Positions 9,551-18,370 of a stretch of DNA of 64,000 nt are shown here, piece after piece; within the stretch, counting starts at the first letter, position 1; every line of letters begins with the position of its first letter. Location of the stretch: NCBI GenBank assembly GCA_965200765.1, contig OZ241380.1, forward strand, positions 2,294,001 to 2,358,000, read 5' to 3'. The translations under genes and the position numbers were made by a program. The notes under the pieces were generated by a model. It was not told the DNA's origin. It worked only from the letters and a program-made list of their open reading frames with translations, and did not search any database. The stretch comes from G965200765 sp965200765 (lineage in GTDB: Bacteria; Pseudomonadota; Gammaproteobacteria; Arenicellales; JAJDZL01).

Positions 9551-10948
9551 TCAGAAATGCGAATATCCGATATACGACGGCGAATATAAACGACCTGACG
9601 GTTCAACCACTTCAAGCCCTGAATCCTTTAGAATTTCACCGATTCGTGTCACTGGCACATTCATCTTCATCAAGTCTGCGTCGACTTCTGCCGATGTCGT
9701 GAAACACAGTTCGTAGTCGTCGCCGCCAGCAATTGCCGGGTCGTACCCGACTTCAGACAATACACTTTTATAGAAACGAGACAGCGGGATTTTCTCGAGT
9801 TCGACTCTTGCACCCACTCCGCTCGCTTCAAGTATATGTCCCAAATCAGCGAGCAGGCCGTCTGACAAGTCAATCATTGCTGTCGCAAATTCCAGAACGG
9901 CCCGCCCTGCTTCGATTCTGGGTACGGGACGGTTCAAACGTTGCTGAAAGTATTGCAAGGCTTCGCGGCCTGCATCGAGTCCACCGGTTTTGCTACGCAC
10001 CCCCAAGGCGGCATCGCCCAAAGTTCCAGTAATGTAGAGACTGTCTCCCGGCTTCGCACCACTTCTCAACACCCGTTTATCCTTCTCGACAACCCCGTAA
10101 GCGGTAACTCCAACATTAAGCGGACCGCGGACCGTGTCGCCACCGATCAATGCAATTTTGTATTGGGTCGCCAATTCAAACAGTCCGTCACTGAATTGCT
10201 TTAACCAGTTTTCATCATTTTCCGGTATGCACAAGTTCAAAGTTGCATACAACGGTTCTGCACCGGTTGCCGCAAGATCACTGATTGCTGTAGCAAGCGC
10301 ACGATATCCCACGTCGGCGGGCTCGGCATTGCGAAAAAAATGTGTATCCACCAGCATGGTGTCTGTTGATACAACCAAACTCTGTCCAGGCGGGGGTTCA
10401 ACAACTGCGGCATCATCGCCGATTCCGACCAGTACATCCGAACGGTCTGGATAGTCGCGACGAAAATGGCGATTGATCAACTCGAACTCTTTTCCGGGCA
10501 TCTTCGTCCGGTTGTGTTTTTGAGACTTCTTGTGCGAGTCCGAACGGTCTGGATGCAACTTGTCCAAAACGCCATTGATAAATTTGAAGCTGTTCGTATC
10601 ACCCAGCTCCTTCGCAAGTTCAATGCATTCATTCAGTACGACTTTGCGGGGCACATCCGGAACAAAGAACAGCTCAAATACACCAACGCGCAGAATCGCC
10701 AACTCAACACGGTCAATTTGATCGATTCGCCGGTTCGTGGCATCCTGAATCAGCTTGTCTGTTTTTTCGATACTCTTCGGTATTGCAGTGATTAGTCGGC
10801 GAAAATAAAGCAAATCGCCATTTTCGATTACATGCGCATCAAGCAGTACCTGCTCATCGCTTCGATTGACGGAGCGCGAGTTGGCTTCCCATGCATACAG
10901 GTATTGCACTGCACCAAGCCGCGCATAATATCTCGCTGATGATGCCAT
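9551..10948 (-). CDS. Fused NusB antitermination factor / ThiL thiamine-monophosphate kinase
   Basis: One 465-residue frame covers two proteins that are normally separate neighbours. Residues 1 to about 132 are NusB (ARYYARLGAVQYLYAWE, DQIDRVELAILRVGVFEL, VLNECIELAKELG), an RNA-binding factor for rRNA antitermination. Residues 150-465 are ThiL (MPGKEFELINRHF start, GIGDDAAVVE, IGGDTVRGPLNVGVTA, DLSDGLLADLGHI, IAGGDDYEL), which makes thiamine diphosphate. A hydrophilic 17-residue linker rich in Lys, Ser and His joins them with no stop codon. The ThiL-like Met150 (ATG at 10501) has a GGA a few bases upstream, so separate ThiL may also be made. Confidence 0.88.
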   Translation of the reverse strand: MASSARYYARLGAVQYLYAWEANSRSVNRSDEQVLLDAHVIENGDLLYFRRLITAIPKSIEKTDKLIQDATNRRIDQIDRVELAILRVGVFELFFVPDVPRKVVLNECIELAKELGDTNSFKFINGVLDKLHPDRSDSHKKSQKHNRTKMPGKEFELINRHFRRDYPDRSDVLVGIGDDAAVVEPPPGQSLVVSTDTMLVDTHFFRNAEPADVGYRALATAISDLAATGAEPLYATLNLCIPENDENWLKQFSDGLFELATQYKIALIGGDTVRGPLNVGVTAYGVVEKDKRVLRSGAKPGDSLYITGTLGDAALGVRSKTGGLDAGREALQYFQQRLNRPVPRIEAGRAVLEFATAMIDLSDGLLADLGHILEASGVGARVELEKIPLSRFYKSVLSEVGYDPAIAGGDDYELCFTTSAEVDADLMKMNVPVTRIGEILKDSGLEVVEPSGRLYSPSYIGYSHF

Positions 10949-10965
10949 TGAACTACATGAATCGT

Positions 10966-11430
10966 TTAATCAGCGCAGATACGAGCAATTGCCTGAATAG
11001 AAGTCACCACGGCTACTGCTGCTTCGGCACCTTTGTTGCGATCGTCCTTGCCTGATCTCGCTATCGCCTGCTCAATGGTGTCGACGGTCAGTACTCCGAA
11101 CCCGATTGGCAAAGCATGTTCAATGCTTATCGCCATCAAGCCTTCCGCACACTGCCCTGAAATAAATTCAAAGTGAGCAGTTTCGCCGCGAACAACACAA
11201 CCCAGTGCGATCAGTCCGTCATAATGATTGACAGATGCCATCGCTTTTGCAACACACGGAATATCGAATGCACCGGCAACGCGAACAATTTTGGTTGACT
11301 CAATCCCGCAACGCTTCAGTTCACCGAGTGCTCCGGCAAGCAAACCATCCGCGACAGACTGGTAATATTCGCTATGAAGAATTCCTATCCGAAATGGACA
11401 GGCATCTGACGGTTCCGCTACCTCTTGCAT
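10966..11430 (-). CDS. ribH: 6,7-dimethyl-8-ribityllumazine synthase
   Basis: A 154-residue enzyme condensing 3,4-dihydroxybutanone phosphate with the ribitylamino pyrimidine, the penultimate riboflavin step. Recognised by FRIGILHSEYYQSVADGLLAGA, VAGAFDIPCVAKAMA, DGLIALGCVVRGETAHFEFI and FGVLTVDTIEQAIAR. The catalytic His lies in the GETAHFEF loop. It sits between ribBA and the nusB-thiL fusion, with 15-17 nt gaps on both sides, so it is part of the rib operon. Confidence 0.95.
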   Translation of the reverse strand: MQEVAEPSDACPFRIGILHSEYYQSVADGLLAGALGELKRCGIESTKIVRVAGAFDIPCVAKAMASVNHYDGLIALGCVVRGETAHFEFISGQCAEGLMAISIEHALPIGFGVLTVDTIEQAIARSGKDDRNKGAEAAVAVVTSIQAIARICAD

Positions 11431-11445
11431 CTTGACAGACCCTGC

Positions 11446-12594
11446 CTAGTCAGGCTGGGAAACATATTCGACAACTTCCAAACCGAAGCCGGACAGGCCG
11501 TGCATCTTCAGGGGTGTTCCAAGAACCCGAAGCTTCCCAAAGCCAATATCCGCTGCAATTTGACTGCCGATACCTACAATTCGCATATCTGAACTTGAAT
11601 GCGATTCGGCCGTCACTGCGCTGGAACCCTGAATCAAATCAACCAGCTCCCGACTGCCTTGACGATAATTCAAAATCACTACTGCACCCGGACCGCCTTC
11701 GTCGGCAATTCTCTGCAATGCGCTTCTTATGGACCAAGGATGTTCCGGACTCACTGCGTCGATCACTTCATACAATCCGGTGAAAACATGCACTCGCAAC
11801 AAGGATGGCACCGACGCATCAATATTTCCTTGCACAAGCGCAAGATGCGTATCCCCGCGCACTTCATCCACATAGGCAATTGCCCGCATTTCTCCATAGT
11901 CGGTTTGAACAATCGTTTCACTCGCGCGATGCACCGTCGGCTCATTTGCCAAGCGGTAACGAATCAGGTCCGCAATGGTTCCTATTTTGATTTGATGCTG
12001 CCCGCAAAACTCTGCCAAGTCATCCAAACGTGCCATGGTGCCGTCGAGATTCAGAACCTCGCACAGTACGCATGCAGGTTCAAATCCAGAAAGCCGGGCG
12101 AGGTCACTACCAGCTTCTGTATGTCCGGCGCGCGTCAGCACTCCGCCTGGTTCCGCCATAATCGGAAAAACATGCCCGGGTGAAACTATGTCATCCGCAG
12201 TCGCATCGGGGCGCACTGCTGCCCGAATAGTCTCCGCCCGGTCGGCTGCCGAGATACCGGTCGTAACATTTTTTGCCGCTTCAATGGAAACGGTAAATGC
12301 TGTGGCATACGGCGAACGATTATCCTTCGCCATCGGCGGCAAGCGAAGTTGTCTGCAACGCTCCTCGGAAAGAGTCAAACAAATCAATCCCCGACCGTGA
12401 ACAGCCATAAAATTAATATCCTTCGCAGTGATGTGCTCGGCCGCAATCAGCAAATCACCTTCATTCTCCCGGTCTTCGTCGTCAACCAGTACTACCATCT
12501 TGCCGGCGCTGAAATCTTCCAGAACTGATTCGATCGAATCAATGACAGCATCCTTCCTGCGGGGAAAGGGAATCGTATTGGCAATTTTGCTCAT
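11446..12594 (-). CDS. ribB: 3,4-dihydroxy-2-butanone-4-phosphate synthase with degenerate GTP cyclohydrolase II domain
   Basis: A 382-residue protein of the RibBA layout. The N-terminal half is a complete DHBP synthase with the acidic motif DDEDRENEGD (residues 38-47), VHGRGLICL and HVFPIMAEPGGVLTRAGHTEA. The C-terminal half (about 205-382) follows the GTP cyclohydrolase II fold but lacks the CX2-group zinc cysteines and the RCDCG signature; the RVHVFTGLYEVIDAV stretch stands where RVHSECLTGDVFGS would be. It is therefore predicted to make only the butanone precursor. ATG at 12594 starts one base after the ribE stop. Confidence 0.9.
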   Translation of the reverse strand: MSKIANTIPFPRRKDAVIDSIESVLEDFSAGKMVVLVDDEDRENEGDLLIAAEHITAKDINFMAVHGRGLICLTLSEERCRQLRLPPMAKDNRSPYATAFTVSIEAAKNVTTGISAADRAETIRAAVRPDATADDIVSPGHVFPIMAEPGGVLTRAGHTEAGSDLARLSGFEPACVLCEVLNLDGTMARLDDLAEFCGQHQIKIGTIADLIRYRLANEPTVHRASETIVQTDYGEMRAIAYVDEVRGDTHLALVQGNIDASVPSLLRVHVFTGLYEVIDAVSPEHPWSIRSALQRIADEGGPGAVVILNYRQGSRELVDLIQGSSAVTAESHSSSDMRIVGIGSQIAADIGFGKLRVLGTPLKMHGLSGFGLEVVEYVSQPD

Positions 12595-12595
12595 T

Positions 12596-13207
12596 TCAGC
12601 GTCTTTGAATTTCAATAATTCGCGCGACATACCGGGCCAGCATGTCCACCTCGATATTGACATTATCCCTTATTTTCAGACTGCCAAGTGTAGTGAATTG
12701 ACCTGTATGCGGAATTACATTGACTGAAAACACAGTCACCAAATCTGAGTCCATCACCTTGTTAATGGTCATGCTGACACCATCGACTGCAATCGAGCCT
12801 TTTTCTGCCAGAAATTTTCCCAAACCTGGTTCAATCTCGAATTCTATGCGGCTAGAGTTGCCATCCTGCTTGATTTGAGAACACTTCGCTACACCATCTA
12901 CATGTCCATAAACCAAATGCCCGCTCAGCAACTTGTTGGATGTCAGGGATGTTTCAAGATTCACCGGGGTTCCAACTGCATAGTTTCCGAAATTGGTACA
13001 ACAAACTGTTTCATTGGAAACATCTGCGCAAAACTCGCCGTCTTCGGATAATACAACAGTCAAGCAAACACCGCTGACTGCAATGCTGTCGCCAGGCTTG
13101 ACCGAATCAGACCGAACAAGGTCCGAAACAACCCAAATGCGAAGACCGTCGGGAGAGCTTCGAACTCTGCCTATTTCACCAACTGATTCAACAATACCTG
13201 AAAACAA
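12596..13207 (-). CDS. ribE: Riboflavin synthase alpha chain
   Basis: A 203-residue enzyme dismutating two lumazine molecules into riboflavin. It begins with the invariant MFSGIVE and has two homologous lumazine-binding barrels, each with a GDSIAVSGVCLTV-type or KGSIAVDGVSMTIN-type motif (residues about 38-50 and 133-146). The trimerising C-terminal helix ends in IIEIQRR. It lies between ribD (21 nt) and ribBA (1 nt) in the rib operon. Confidence 0.95.
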   Translation of the reverse strand: MFSGIVESVGEIGRVRSSPDGLRIWVVSDLVRSDSVKPGDSIAVSGVCLTVVLSEDGEFCADVSNETVCCTNFGNYAVGTPVNLETSLTSNKLLSGHLVYGHVDGVAKCSQIKQDGNSSRIEFEIEPGLGKFLAEKGSIAVDGVSMTINKVMDSDLVTVFSVNVIPHTGQFTTLGSLKIRDNVNIEVDMLARYVARIIEIQRR

Positions 13208-13228
13208 ACCGCTAGGTCCCGAATATAG

Positions 13229-14326
13229 TCAACCGGATTTCACCACACAAGCAGTAACCCGAATGTCTTTGCCGATTTGTTGTATATCGGTGAATTCCAG
13301 TTGAGTCCGCTCGTCCATCAACGAAAGTTCAGGAATTGCTGCGATTCCCTTCGCCGTATCGCCCAGCAATGATGGCGCAATATAAATCACAAACTCATCC
13401 ACCAACTTTTCAGCCAGCAAAGATCCAACTAGTGTCGGCCCTGCTTCAACCAGTAAATGATTGATTTCAAGTTCGGCCAGTTTCTTCATCAACATGCCGC
13501 AATCCACCCTTCTCCCCGAGTCAGGCAACTCCAGCACTGTCGCTTTATTTTCCAGCAGGCTTCGTTTTTGCGGATCCGCATACCGGGTGGTCGCCAGCAG
13601 AACTGGGCCGCCCAAGTTGAGCAGACGGGCATTTTCAGAAATCGATAGTCGGCTGTCGGCAACGACCCGAAGCGGGCTATGCTGAATACCATTCAACCGA
13701 CAGTTCAATCTTGGGTCATCTTGATGAACCGTGCCACTGCCTGTCAGGATCGCGGATGCTTCTGCACGTAGCCGTTGCACATCCAGTCTCGCTTCATCGC
13801 CAGTAATCCAGCGACTTTCCCCGGAGCGCAATGCAGTTCTTCCATCTAACGATACCGCAACTTTTACAACCACCCACGGTCGCCCATAATTGTGTCGACT
13901 AAAGTAGCCGCGATTCATTTGAACCGCTTGCTTGCTTAGCAAACCCGTGCGTACTTTGATCCCGGATTGCTTCAATTTTTCCAGGCCTCGCCCTTGTACG
14001 GCGGGATTTGGATCTTTCGTGCAAACCACCACGGATTTCAAGTTGTGCGCCAAAATCGCGTCGACACAAGGCGGTGTTCGGCCAAATATATTGCACGGCT
14101 CCAACGTTGCATACAACACCATCTCGGGACTGCACTTGTCAACAAACTTCAATGCCATGGCCTCAGCATGAGGTGCTCCAGCGAATTCATGGAAACCTTC
14201 TCCGACAATTTCTGCTCCGTTTGTGACAACGCATCCGACGCGGGGATTCGGATGCGGCGGGGGCACTGGTGTAGAGGCGAGTTCCAGCGCCCGTTGCATA
14301 TGCATGCTGTCCTGTTCTGAAAACAC
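13229..14326 (-). CDS. ribD: Bifunctional riboflavin deaminase/reductase RibD
   Basis: A 365-residue two-domain enzyme. The N-terminal cytidine-deaminase-like domain carries the zinc ligands His53 (HAEAMAL) and Cys78/Cys87 (EPCNIFGRTPPC). The C-terminal dihydrofolate-reductase-like domain begins about residue 155 (PWVVVKVAVSLDGRTA) and contains SRWITGDEAR and LLVEAGPTLVGSLL. It performs the second and third steps of riboflavin synthesis. It follows nrdR by 16 nt, the standard order. No FMN riboswitch-like region is visible upstream. Confidence 0.95.
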   Translation of the reverse strand: MFSEQDSMHMQRALELASTPVPPPHPNPRVGCVVTNGAEIVGEGFHEFAGAPHAEAMALKFVDKCSPEMVLYATLEPCNIFGRTPPCVDAILAHNLKSVVVCTKDPNPAVQGRGLEKLKQSGIKVRTGLLSKQAVQMNRGYFSRHNYGRPWVVVKVAVSLDGRTALRSGESRWITGDEARLDVQRLRAEASAILTGSGTVHQDDPRLNCRLNGIQHSPLRVVADSRLSISENARLLNLGGPVLLATTRYADPQKRSLLENKATVLELPDSGRRVDCGMLMKKLAELEINHLLVEAGPTLVGSLLAEKLVDEFVIYIAPSLLGDTAKGIAAIPELSLMDERTQLEFTDIQQIGKDIRVTACVVKSG

Positions 14327-14342
14327 GGGCTGATTCGTCCGG

Positions 14343-14867
14343 TCAGGAATTGTCTGTATCGCCGTCGCTCACTGGAAATGGCAACGGCAACTCATTCTTG
14401 GGCAGTGACGACTTTTTCGCTCCCGTCGATGTCTTTTTTGAGAAAGTACCGAAATTCTTGACTTCATCAAGCTTCAGATACCCGGCCGCAAATCGAACAT
14501 AGGCGACCTCGTCAATACTTCCCAAATGATGCATCACCAAACTGGCAATATCAGACGAGTTCACGCGGTCTTGGCCGCGATTTCGAAAGTTCTGCATGAT
14601 TTGTTCCACAGTCTTGTCAATCAAGCTTGTGTCAATGGTGCGCTTGTGCAAAGCAAGTTCTAGCCCGTACCTCAGTTTTTCTTCGCTGAACTGCTCCCAG
14701 GATTTGTCATTCTTGATGACCTTCGGCATGGTCGCGCAAACCATTTCATTGGTAACAAACTTGTTGCCGCAGGCCTTGCATTCCCGTCGTCTTCTTCGGT
14801 GCCCCCGCTTCAATGTCCTTGTGTCAAGAACATTGGTACTTTCATTTTCGCATTTTGGACAGTGCAT
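14343..14867 (-). CDS. nrdR: Transcriptional repressor NrdR
   Basis: A 174-residue zinc-ribbon/ATP-cone repressor of ribonucleotide reductase genes. Zinc ligands are Cys3, Cys6, Cys30 and Cys33; the basic stretch LKRGHRRRRREC lies between them, and the ATP-cone domain follows (PKVIKNDKSWEQFSEEKLRYGLELAL). The family is usually near 150 residues; the extra C-terminal 25 residues are polar (KKTSTGAKKSSLPKNE). Encoded ahead of ribD, as usual in gammaproteobacteria. Confidence 0.94.
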   Translation of the reverse strand: MHCPKCENESTNVLDTRTLKRGHRRRRRECKACGNKFVTNEMVCATMPKVIKNDKSWEQFSEEKLRYGLELALHKRTIDTSLIDKTVEQIMQNFRNRGQDRVNSSDIASLVMHHLGSIDEVAYVRFAAGYLKLDEVKNFGTFSKKTSTGAKKSSLPKNELPLPFPVSDGDTDNS

Positions 14868-14926
14868 GAAACCGTACTTGGCATATCAAATCTGCCAGTG
14901 CCTGTAGCTACACCATAGATATTAGT

Positions 14927-15913
14927 TCAGGTTTCCTGAGGGGCCGCCATATCCTGATGCGAAATACCCAGACCCAGAACGACGGGACTCGCGATAAATA
15001 TGGAAGAGTAGGTGCCTACCAATACTCCGATCAGCAACGCAAACGAAAATCCGCGAATTACTTCACCACCGAAGATTAGCAGGGTTACGACTACCAGCAA
15101 TGTCGTAAACGATGTCAAAATAGTACGCCGCAATGTCTGATTGATGGAGCGGTTCATCACCTCCTTCGGGTCGCCATGACGCTTTTTGCGAAAGTTTTCG
15201 CGAATACGGTCAAACACAACAATCGTGTCATTCAGCGAATAACCAATCACCGCCAGCACTGCGGCCAGTACTGCCAATGAAAACTCGATTTGAAAAACAG
15301 AAAACAGCCCAACGGTTACGACTACATCATGTACCAGTGCGACAACAGATCCCACTGCAAATCTCCATTCGAATCTCCAGGCAACATAAATCAGAATCCC
15401 CAGCAACGCATAAATCATCGCGAGTCCGCCTTTTTCGGTAAGTTCCTGACCGACTTTTGGTCCCACGAACTCGACCCGGCGCATCTGCAGTTGACATTCT
15501 GATACTGATCCATCAGATTTTTCGCACAGTTGCAAACCACCAGCCAAAGATTCGGCCAATTCCTCCCCGTACGGGATTCTTAGTACCCGTATCATTTCGG
15601 CACTCAGTTGCGATGCATTTGCCATCTCTGAATCTGTGGGCACTCGAATCATGATGTCGCGACTGGTGCCAAAGTACTGAACAATAACCCCGTCAACTCC
15701 GGTCGATTCCAGTTCGCTCCGCACCTCTTCAACGCTGACGGGTTCATCGAACCGTATCTCCACCAGCGTCCCACCCGTAAAATCCAAACCCCAGTTGATT
15801 CCTTGCGACACCAGAGAAACAATACCTGCCGCAATTACAACTGCCGAAGCCAGTGCGGCGATGCGCCGACGGCTCAAAAAATCAATTCGTAATTCTTTCT
15901 GAAGAATTTCCAT
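14927..15913 (-). CDS. secF: Protein translocase subunit SecF
   Basis: A 328-residue inner-membrane protein with six hydrophobic segments. Recognised by GINWGLDFTGGTLVEIRFDEPV in the periplasmic region and by AVIGYSLNDTIVVFDRIRENFR and SINQTLRRTILTS in the membrane domain. With SecD it uses the proton gradient to complete protein export on the periplasmic side. It lies 12 nt after secD, so both are presumably on one transcript with yajC. Confidence 0.95.
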   Translation of the reverse strand: MEILQKELRIDFLSRRRIAALASAVVIAAGIVSLVSQGINWGLDFTGGTLVEIRFDEPVSVEEVRSELESTGVDGVIVQYFGTSRDIMIRVPTDSEMANASQLSAEMIRVLRIPYGEELAESLAGGLQLCEKSDGSVSECQLQMRRVEFVGPKVGQELTEKGGLAMIYALLGILIYVAWRFEWRFAVGSVVALVHDVVVTVGLFSVFQIEFSLAVLAAVLAVIGYSLNDTIVVFDRIRENFRKKRHGDPKEVMNRSINQTLRRTILTSFTTLLVVVTLLIFGGEVIRGFSFALLIGVLVGTYSSIFIASPVVLGLGISHQDMAAPQET

Positions 15914-15925
15914 GGGAGTTAACCA

Positions 15926-17812
15926 CTAAATCGCAAGCTTTGATACCCGGCGCCCGCCGTAAATCAGATTTACCACAATGCGAGTACCCAATATTGCGGT
16001 AAACATGGACATGATAATGCCTATGCTTAGTGTCACTGCAAATCCCTTGATAGGGCCGGTACCAAAATTAAACAGAACAATTGCAGCAATCAGAGTTGTT
16101 ATGTTTGCATCCACAATTGTTGAAAACGCCCGATCGTAGCCGACATGTATACTGGTTTGCGGCGTGTTTCGATTCCGCAATTCTTCCCGGATTCGTTCAA
16201 AAATCAGCACGTTCGCATCCACGGCAATACCCACAGTCAACACGATGCCTGCTACGCCCGGCAGTGTCAGTGTTGCCTGCAAAAGTGACAAAACGGCCAC
16301 AATCAGTACGAGATTCAAGGCAAGCGCCAAATTGGCAACGATGCCAAACAGGCGATAGTAGAAAATCATAAAACCAAGCACAAGCACGAATCCGATGATG
16401 ACGGACTGAAATCCCTGCACAATGTTCTGCTGGCCCAGACTGGGACCTACGGTTCGTTCTTCTACGATATCAACCGGTGCCGCCAGCGCACCTGCTCGCA
16501 ACAGTAGTGCCAAATCTCTCGCTTCGTTCACACTGTCCAGACCTTCAATCTGGAAACGCCGCCCCAGTTGTTCGCGAATCACAGGTGCTGTAATGACTTC
16601 CTCCAGAAGCTCCTTGCTACGCACCGGATTTCCTGAATCATCAACCACCACACGCCCTTCATTATCGCGCTTGAGCTCGGACCGAGATTCAATGTAAACA
16701 ACACCCATGCGCCGACCAACATTTTCTCCGGTCACACGCTGATTGATGGCCGCGCCGCGCGAATCCAGCGAAATCGTTACAATTGGCGAACCTGTCTGTG
16801 TATCAAGGCTAGCGGCAGCATCAACAATATTTTCCCCGGAATACACAATCTGTTTCTTAAGCAGAATCTGGCTACCAGTACGCATCTCGTAGAGGCGCGA
16901 ACCCGGCGGCACTGCACCGCTTATCGCAGACTCCAAATCGTGGTCTTCATCAACCAGATGGACCTCCAATGTGGCGGTTCGGCCCAGAATCCGTTTCGCC
17001 CGTGCCGTGTCCTGCACACCCGGCAACTGAATCACGATCCGATTGTCCCCCTGCTTTTGAACAACCGGTTCAGCTACGCCCAGCTCATCGATTCGATTGC
17101 GAAGCGCAACCATGTTTTGATCAACTGCAAATGACCTGAGTTCTTCCTGAACAGTATCGTTAATTTCCATTTGAAGAAGCGGTTCCCCGTCTCGTTCAAT
17201 TTCATAGGTATTCAGTTCGGGAATTTCATCCGAGATCACATCTTCTGCTGCCTCGCGAGCTTCTTCATCGCGAAACTTTGCCATAATTCCACCATCATCA
17301 ATCCGGCGAACATACAAATAGCGAACCTTGCCTTCCCGAAGCGTGCGCCGCAAAGATTCCACATAGCGATCTTCGGCCCTGGTCATTGCGCTTTCCAGAT
17401 CAACTTCCATCAGAAAATGCACCCCGCCTCTCAGATCAAGCCCAAGATACATTGGCGCTGCACCGATACGCTGAAACCACCCCGGTGTAGATGGCAACAA
17501 AGTCAGCGCGGTTGTGTACCCGCGTCCCAAGTCTTGCTGCAAAGCATCTCGCGCCCGCAACTGCTCTTCGGTGTTTTCAAATCGAACCCGTACTCCGGTA
17601 TCACTGAGTATCACTCCGAGGGGCTGAATGTTTTTACCTTGCAACACGCTCTCGACGCGCTCCATCAATTGCGTATCAACCACAGTGGTGCGCGCCGCGC
17701 GTACCTGGATTCCCGGGTCGTCTCCAAAAATGTTCGGCAACGCATAAAAGAATCCGGGCACGATTACTGCGGCCAGAATCAAATACCTCCACCAAGTATT
17801 TTGATTGAGCAT
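15926..17812 (-). CDS. secD: Protein translocase subunit SecD
   Basis: A 628-residue membrane protein with a large periplasmic P1 domain after the first membrane segment (YLILAAVIVPGFFYALP). Motifs are LGLDLRGGVHFLMEVD, GDNRIVIQLPGV, and in the membrane half VGIAVDANVLIFERIREELR. The ending GTRIVVNLIYGGRRVSKLAI matches gammaproteobacterial SecD. It works with SecF to drive late translocation. The 121 nt between yajC and secD show no gene. Confidence 0.95.
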   Translation of the reverse strand: MLNQNTWWRYLILAAVIVPGFFYALPNIFGDDPGIQVRAARTTVVDTQLMERVESVLQGKNIQPLGVILSDTGVRVRFENTEEQLRARDALQQDLGRGYTTALTLLPSTPGWFQRIGAAPMYLGLDLRGGVHFLMEVDLESAMTRAEDRYVESLRRTLREGKVRYLYVRRIDDGGIMAKFRDEEAREAAEDVISDEIPELNTYEIERDGEPLLQMEINDTVQEELRSFAVDQNMVALRNRIDELGVAEPVVQKQGDNRIVIQLPGVQDTARAKRILGRTATLEVHLVDEDHDLESAISGAVPPGSRLYEMRTGSQILLKKQIVYSGENIVDAAASLDTQTGSPIVTISLDSRGAAINQRVTGENVGRRMGVVYIESRSELKRDNEGRVVVDDSGNPVRSKELLEEVITAPVIREQLGRRFQIEGLDSVNEARDLALLLRAGALAAPVDIVEERTVGPSLGQQNIVQGFQSVIIGFVLVLGFMIFYYRLFGIVANLALALNLVLIVAVLSLLQATLTLPGVAGIVLTVGIAVDANVLIFERIREELRNRNTPQTSIHVGYDRAFSTIVDANITTLIAAIVLFNFGTGPIKGFAVTLSIGIIMSMFTAILGTRIVVNLIYGGRRVSKLAI

Positions 17813-17933
17813 CGACTACCTGATTCCGGTTGGTTGCCTTGATACTGCTGTTGGACGCGGCATATCTTGCACCTGCGTGCTACATCCGGCAGAACTACCT
17901 GCCGGTCGCTGATGTGAAGCTTGGCGCATCACC

Positions 17934-18284
17934 CTACTTGGACTTCTTTTGAGTGTTCTTGTGTTTGACGGTGTCTTTCGGCAATGACTGTGCAACAGCA
18001 TGGCGCTGCACCTGCACAACAACACCCGACGCTACTTCAAGGTAAACAAAATTGTCGTCAATCGATGTGATTTTCCCCAACGTACCACCATTGGTAACCA
18101 CTTCATCACTGACCTGAAGCTCGCTAACCATCTGCTTGTGCTGTTTGGTTCTCTTTTGCTGCGGACGAATGAGCAGAAAATAAAACAAAACGAAAATCAG
18201 CACCAGAGGCAAAAGACTGAGCAAGCCGCTTCCGCCCGCTGCGCCGTCGGCTTGCGCGAGCGCGTCAGAAACCAGATATTCCAT
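17934..18284 (-). CDS. yajC: Sec translocon accessory protein YajC
   Basis: A 116-residue single-span membrane protein: short N terminus, hydrophobic segment LLSLLPLVLIFVLFYFLLIRPQQKR, then a small soluble domain with VSELQVSDEVVTNGGTLGKI and VYLEVASGVVVQVQRHAV. It associates with SecDF. The tgt-yajC-secD-secF order is conserved in this class. Confidence 0.94.
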   Translation of the reverse strand: MEYLVSDALAQADGAAGGSGLLSLLPLVLIFVLFYFLLIRPQQKRTKQHKQMVSELQVSDEVVTNGGTLGKITSIDDNFVYLEVASGVVVQVQRHAVAQSLPKDTVKHKNTQKKSK

Positions 18285-18330
18285 GTGTAATCCTTACTGC
18301 GATTAGTCAATATAAAAGGTTAATTGTACC

Positions 18331-18355
18331 ACATATCGTTGAAACAACAATATGT
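18331..18355 (-). terminator. Hairpin between tgt and yajC
   Basis: ACATAT-C-GTTG-AAA-CAAC-A-ATATGT: ten paired bases with one internal mismatch and a 3-nt loop, 16 nt after the tgt stop on the coding strand. There is no T-run after it, so it may be an mRNA-stabilising or processing hairpin rather than a strong intrinsic terminator. Confidence 0.4.
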
Positions 18356-18370
18356 AGTAGCTTATGCGTA

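Noticed and set aside
13208..14342. FMN riboswitch for the riboflavin genes
   Set aside because: Gaps between nrdR, ribD and ribE are about 20 nt, too short for the element, and the upstream gap of nrdR shows no RFN-like conserved blocks.
17171..17842. 223-codon plus-strand frame opposite secD
   Set aside because: Antisense to a conserved gene; composition follows the complementary codons.
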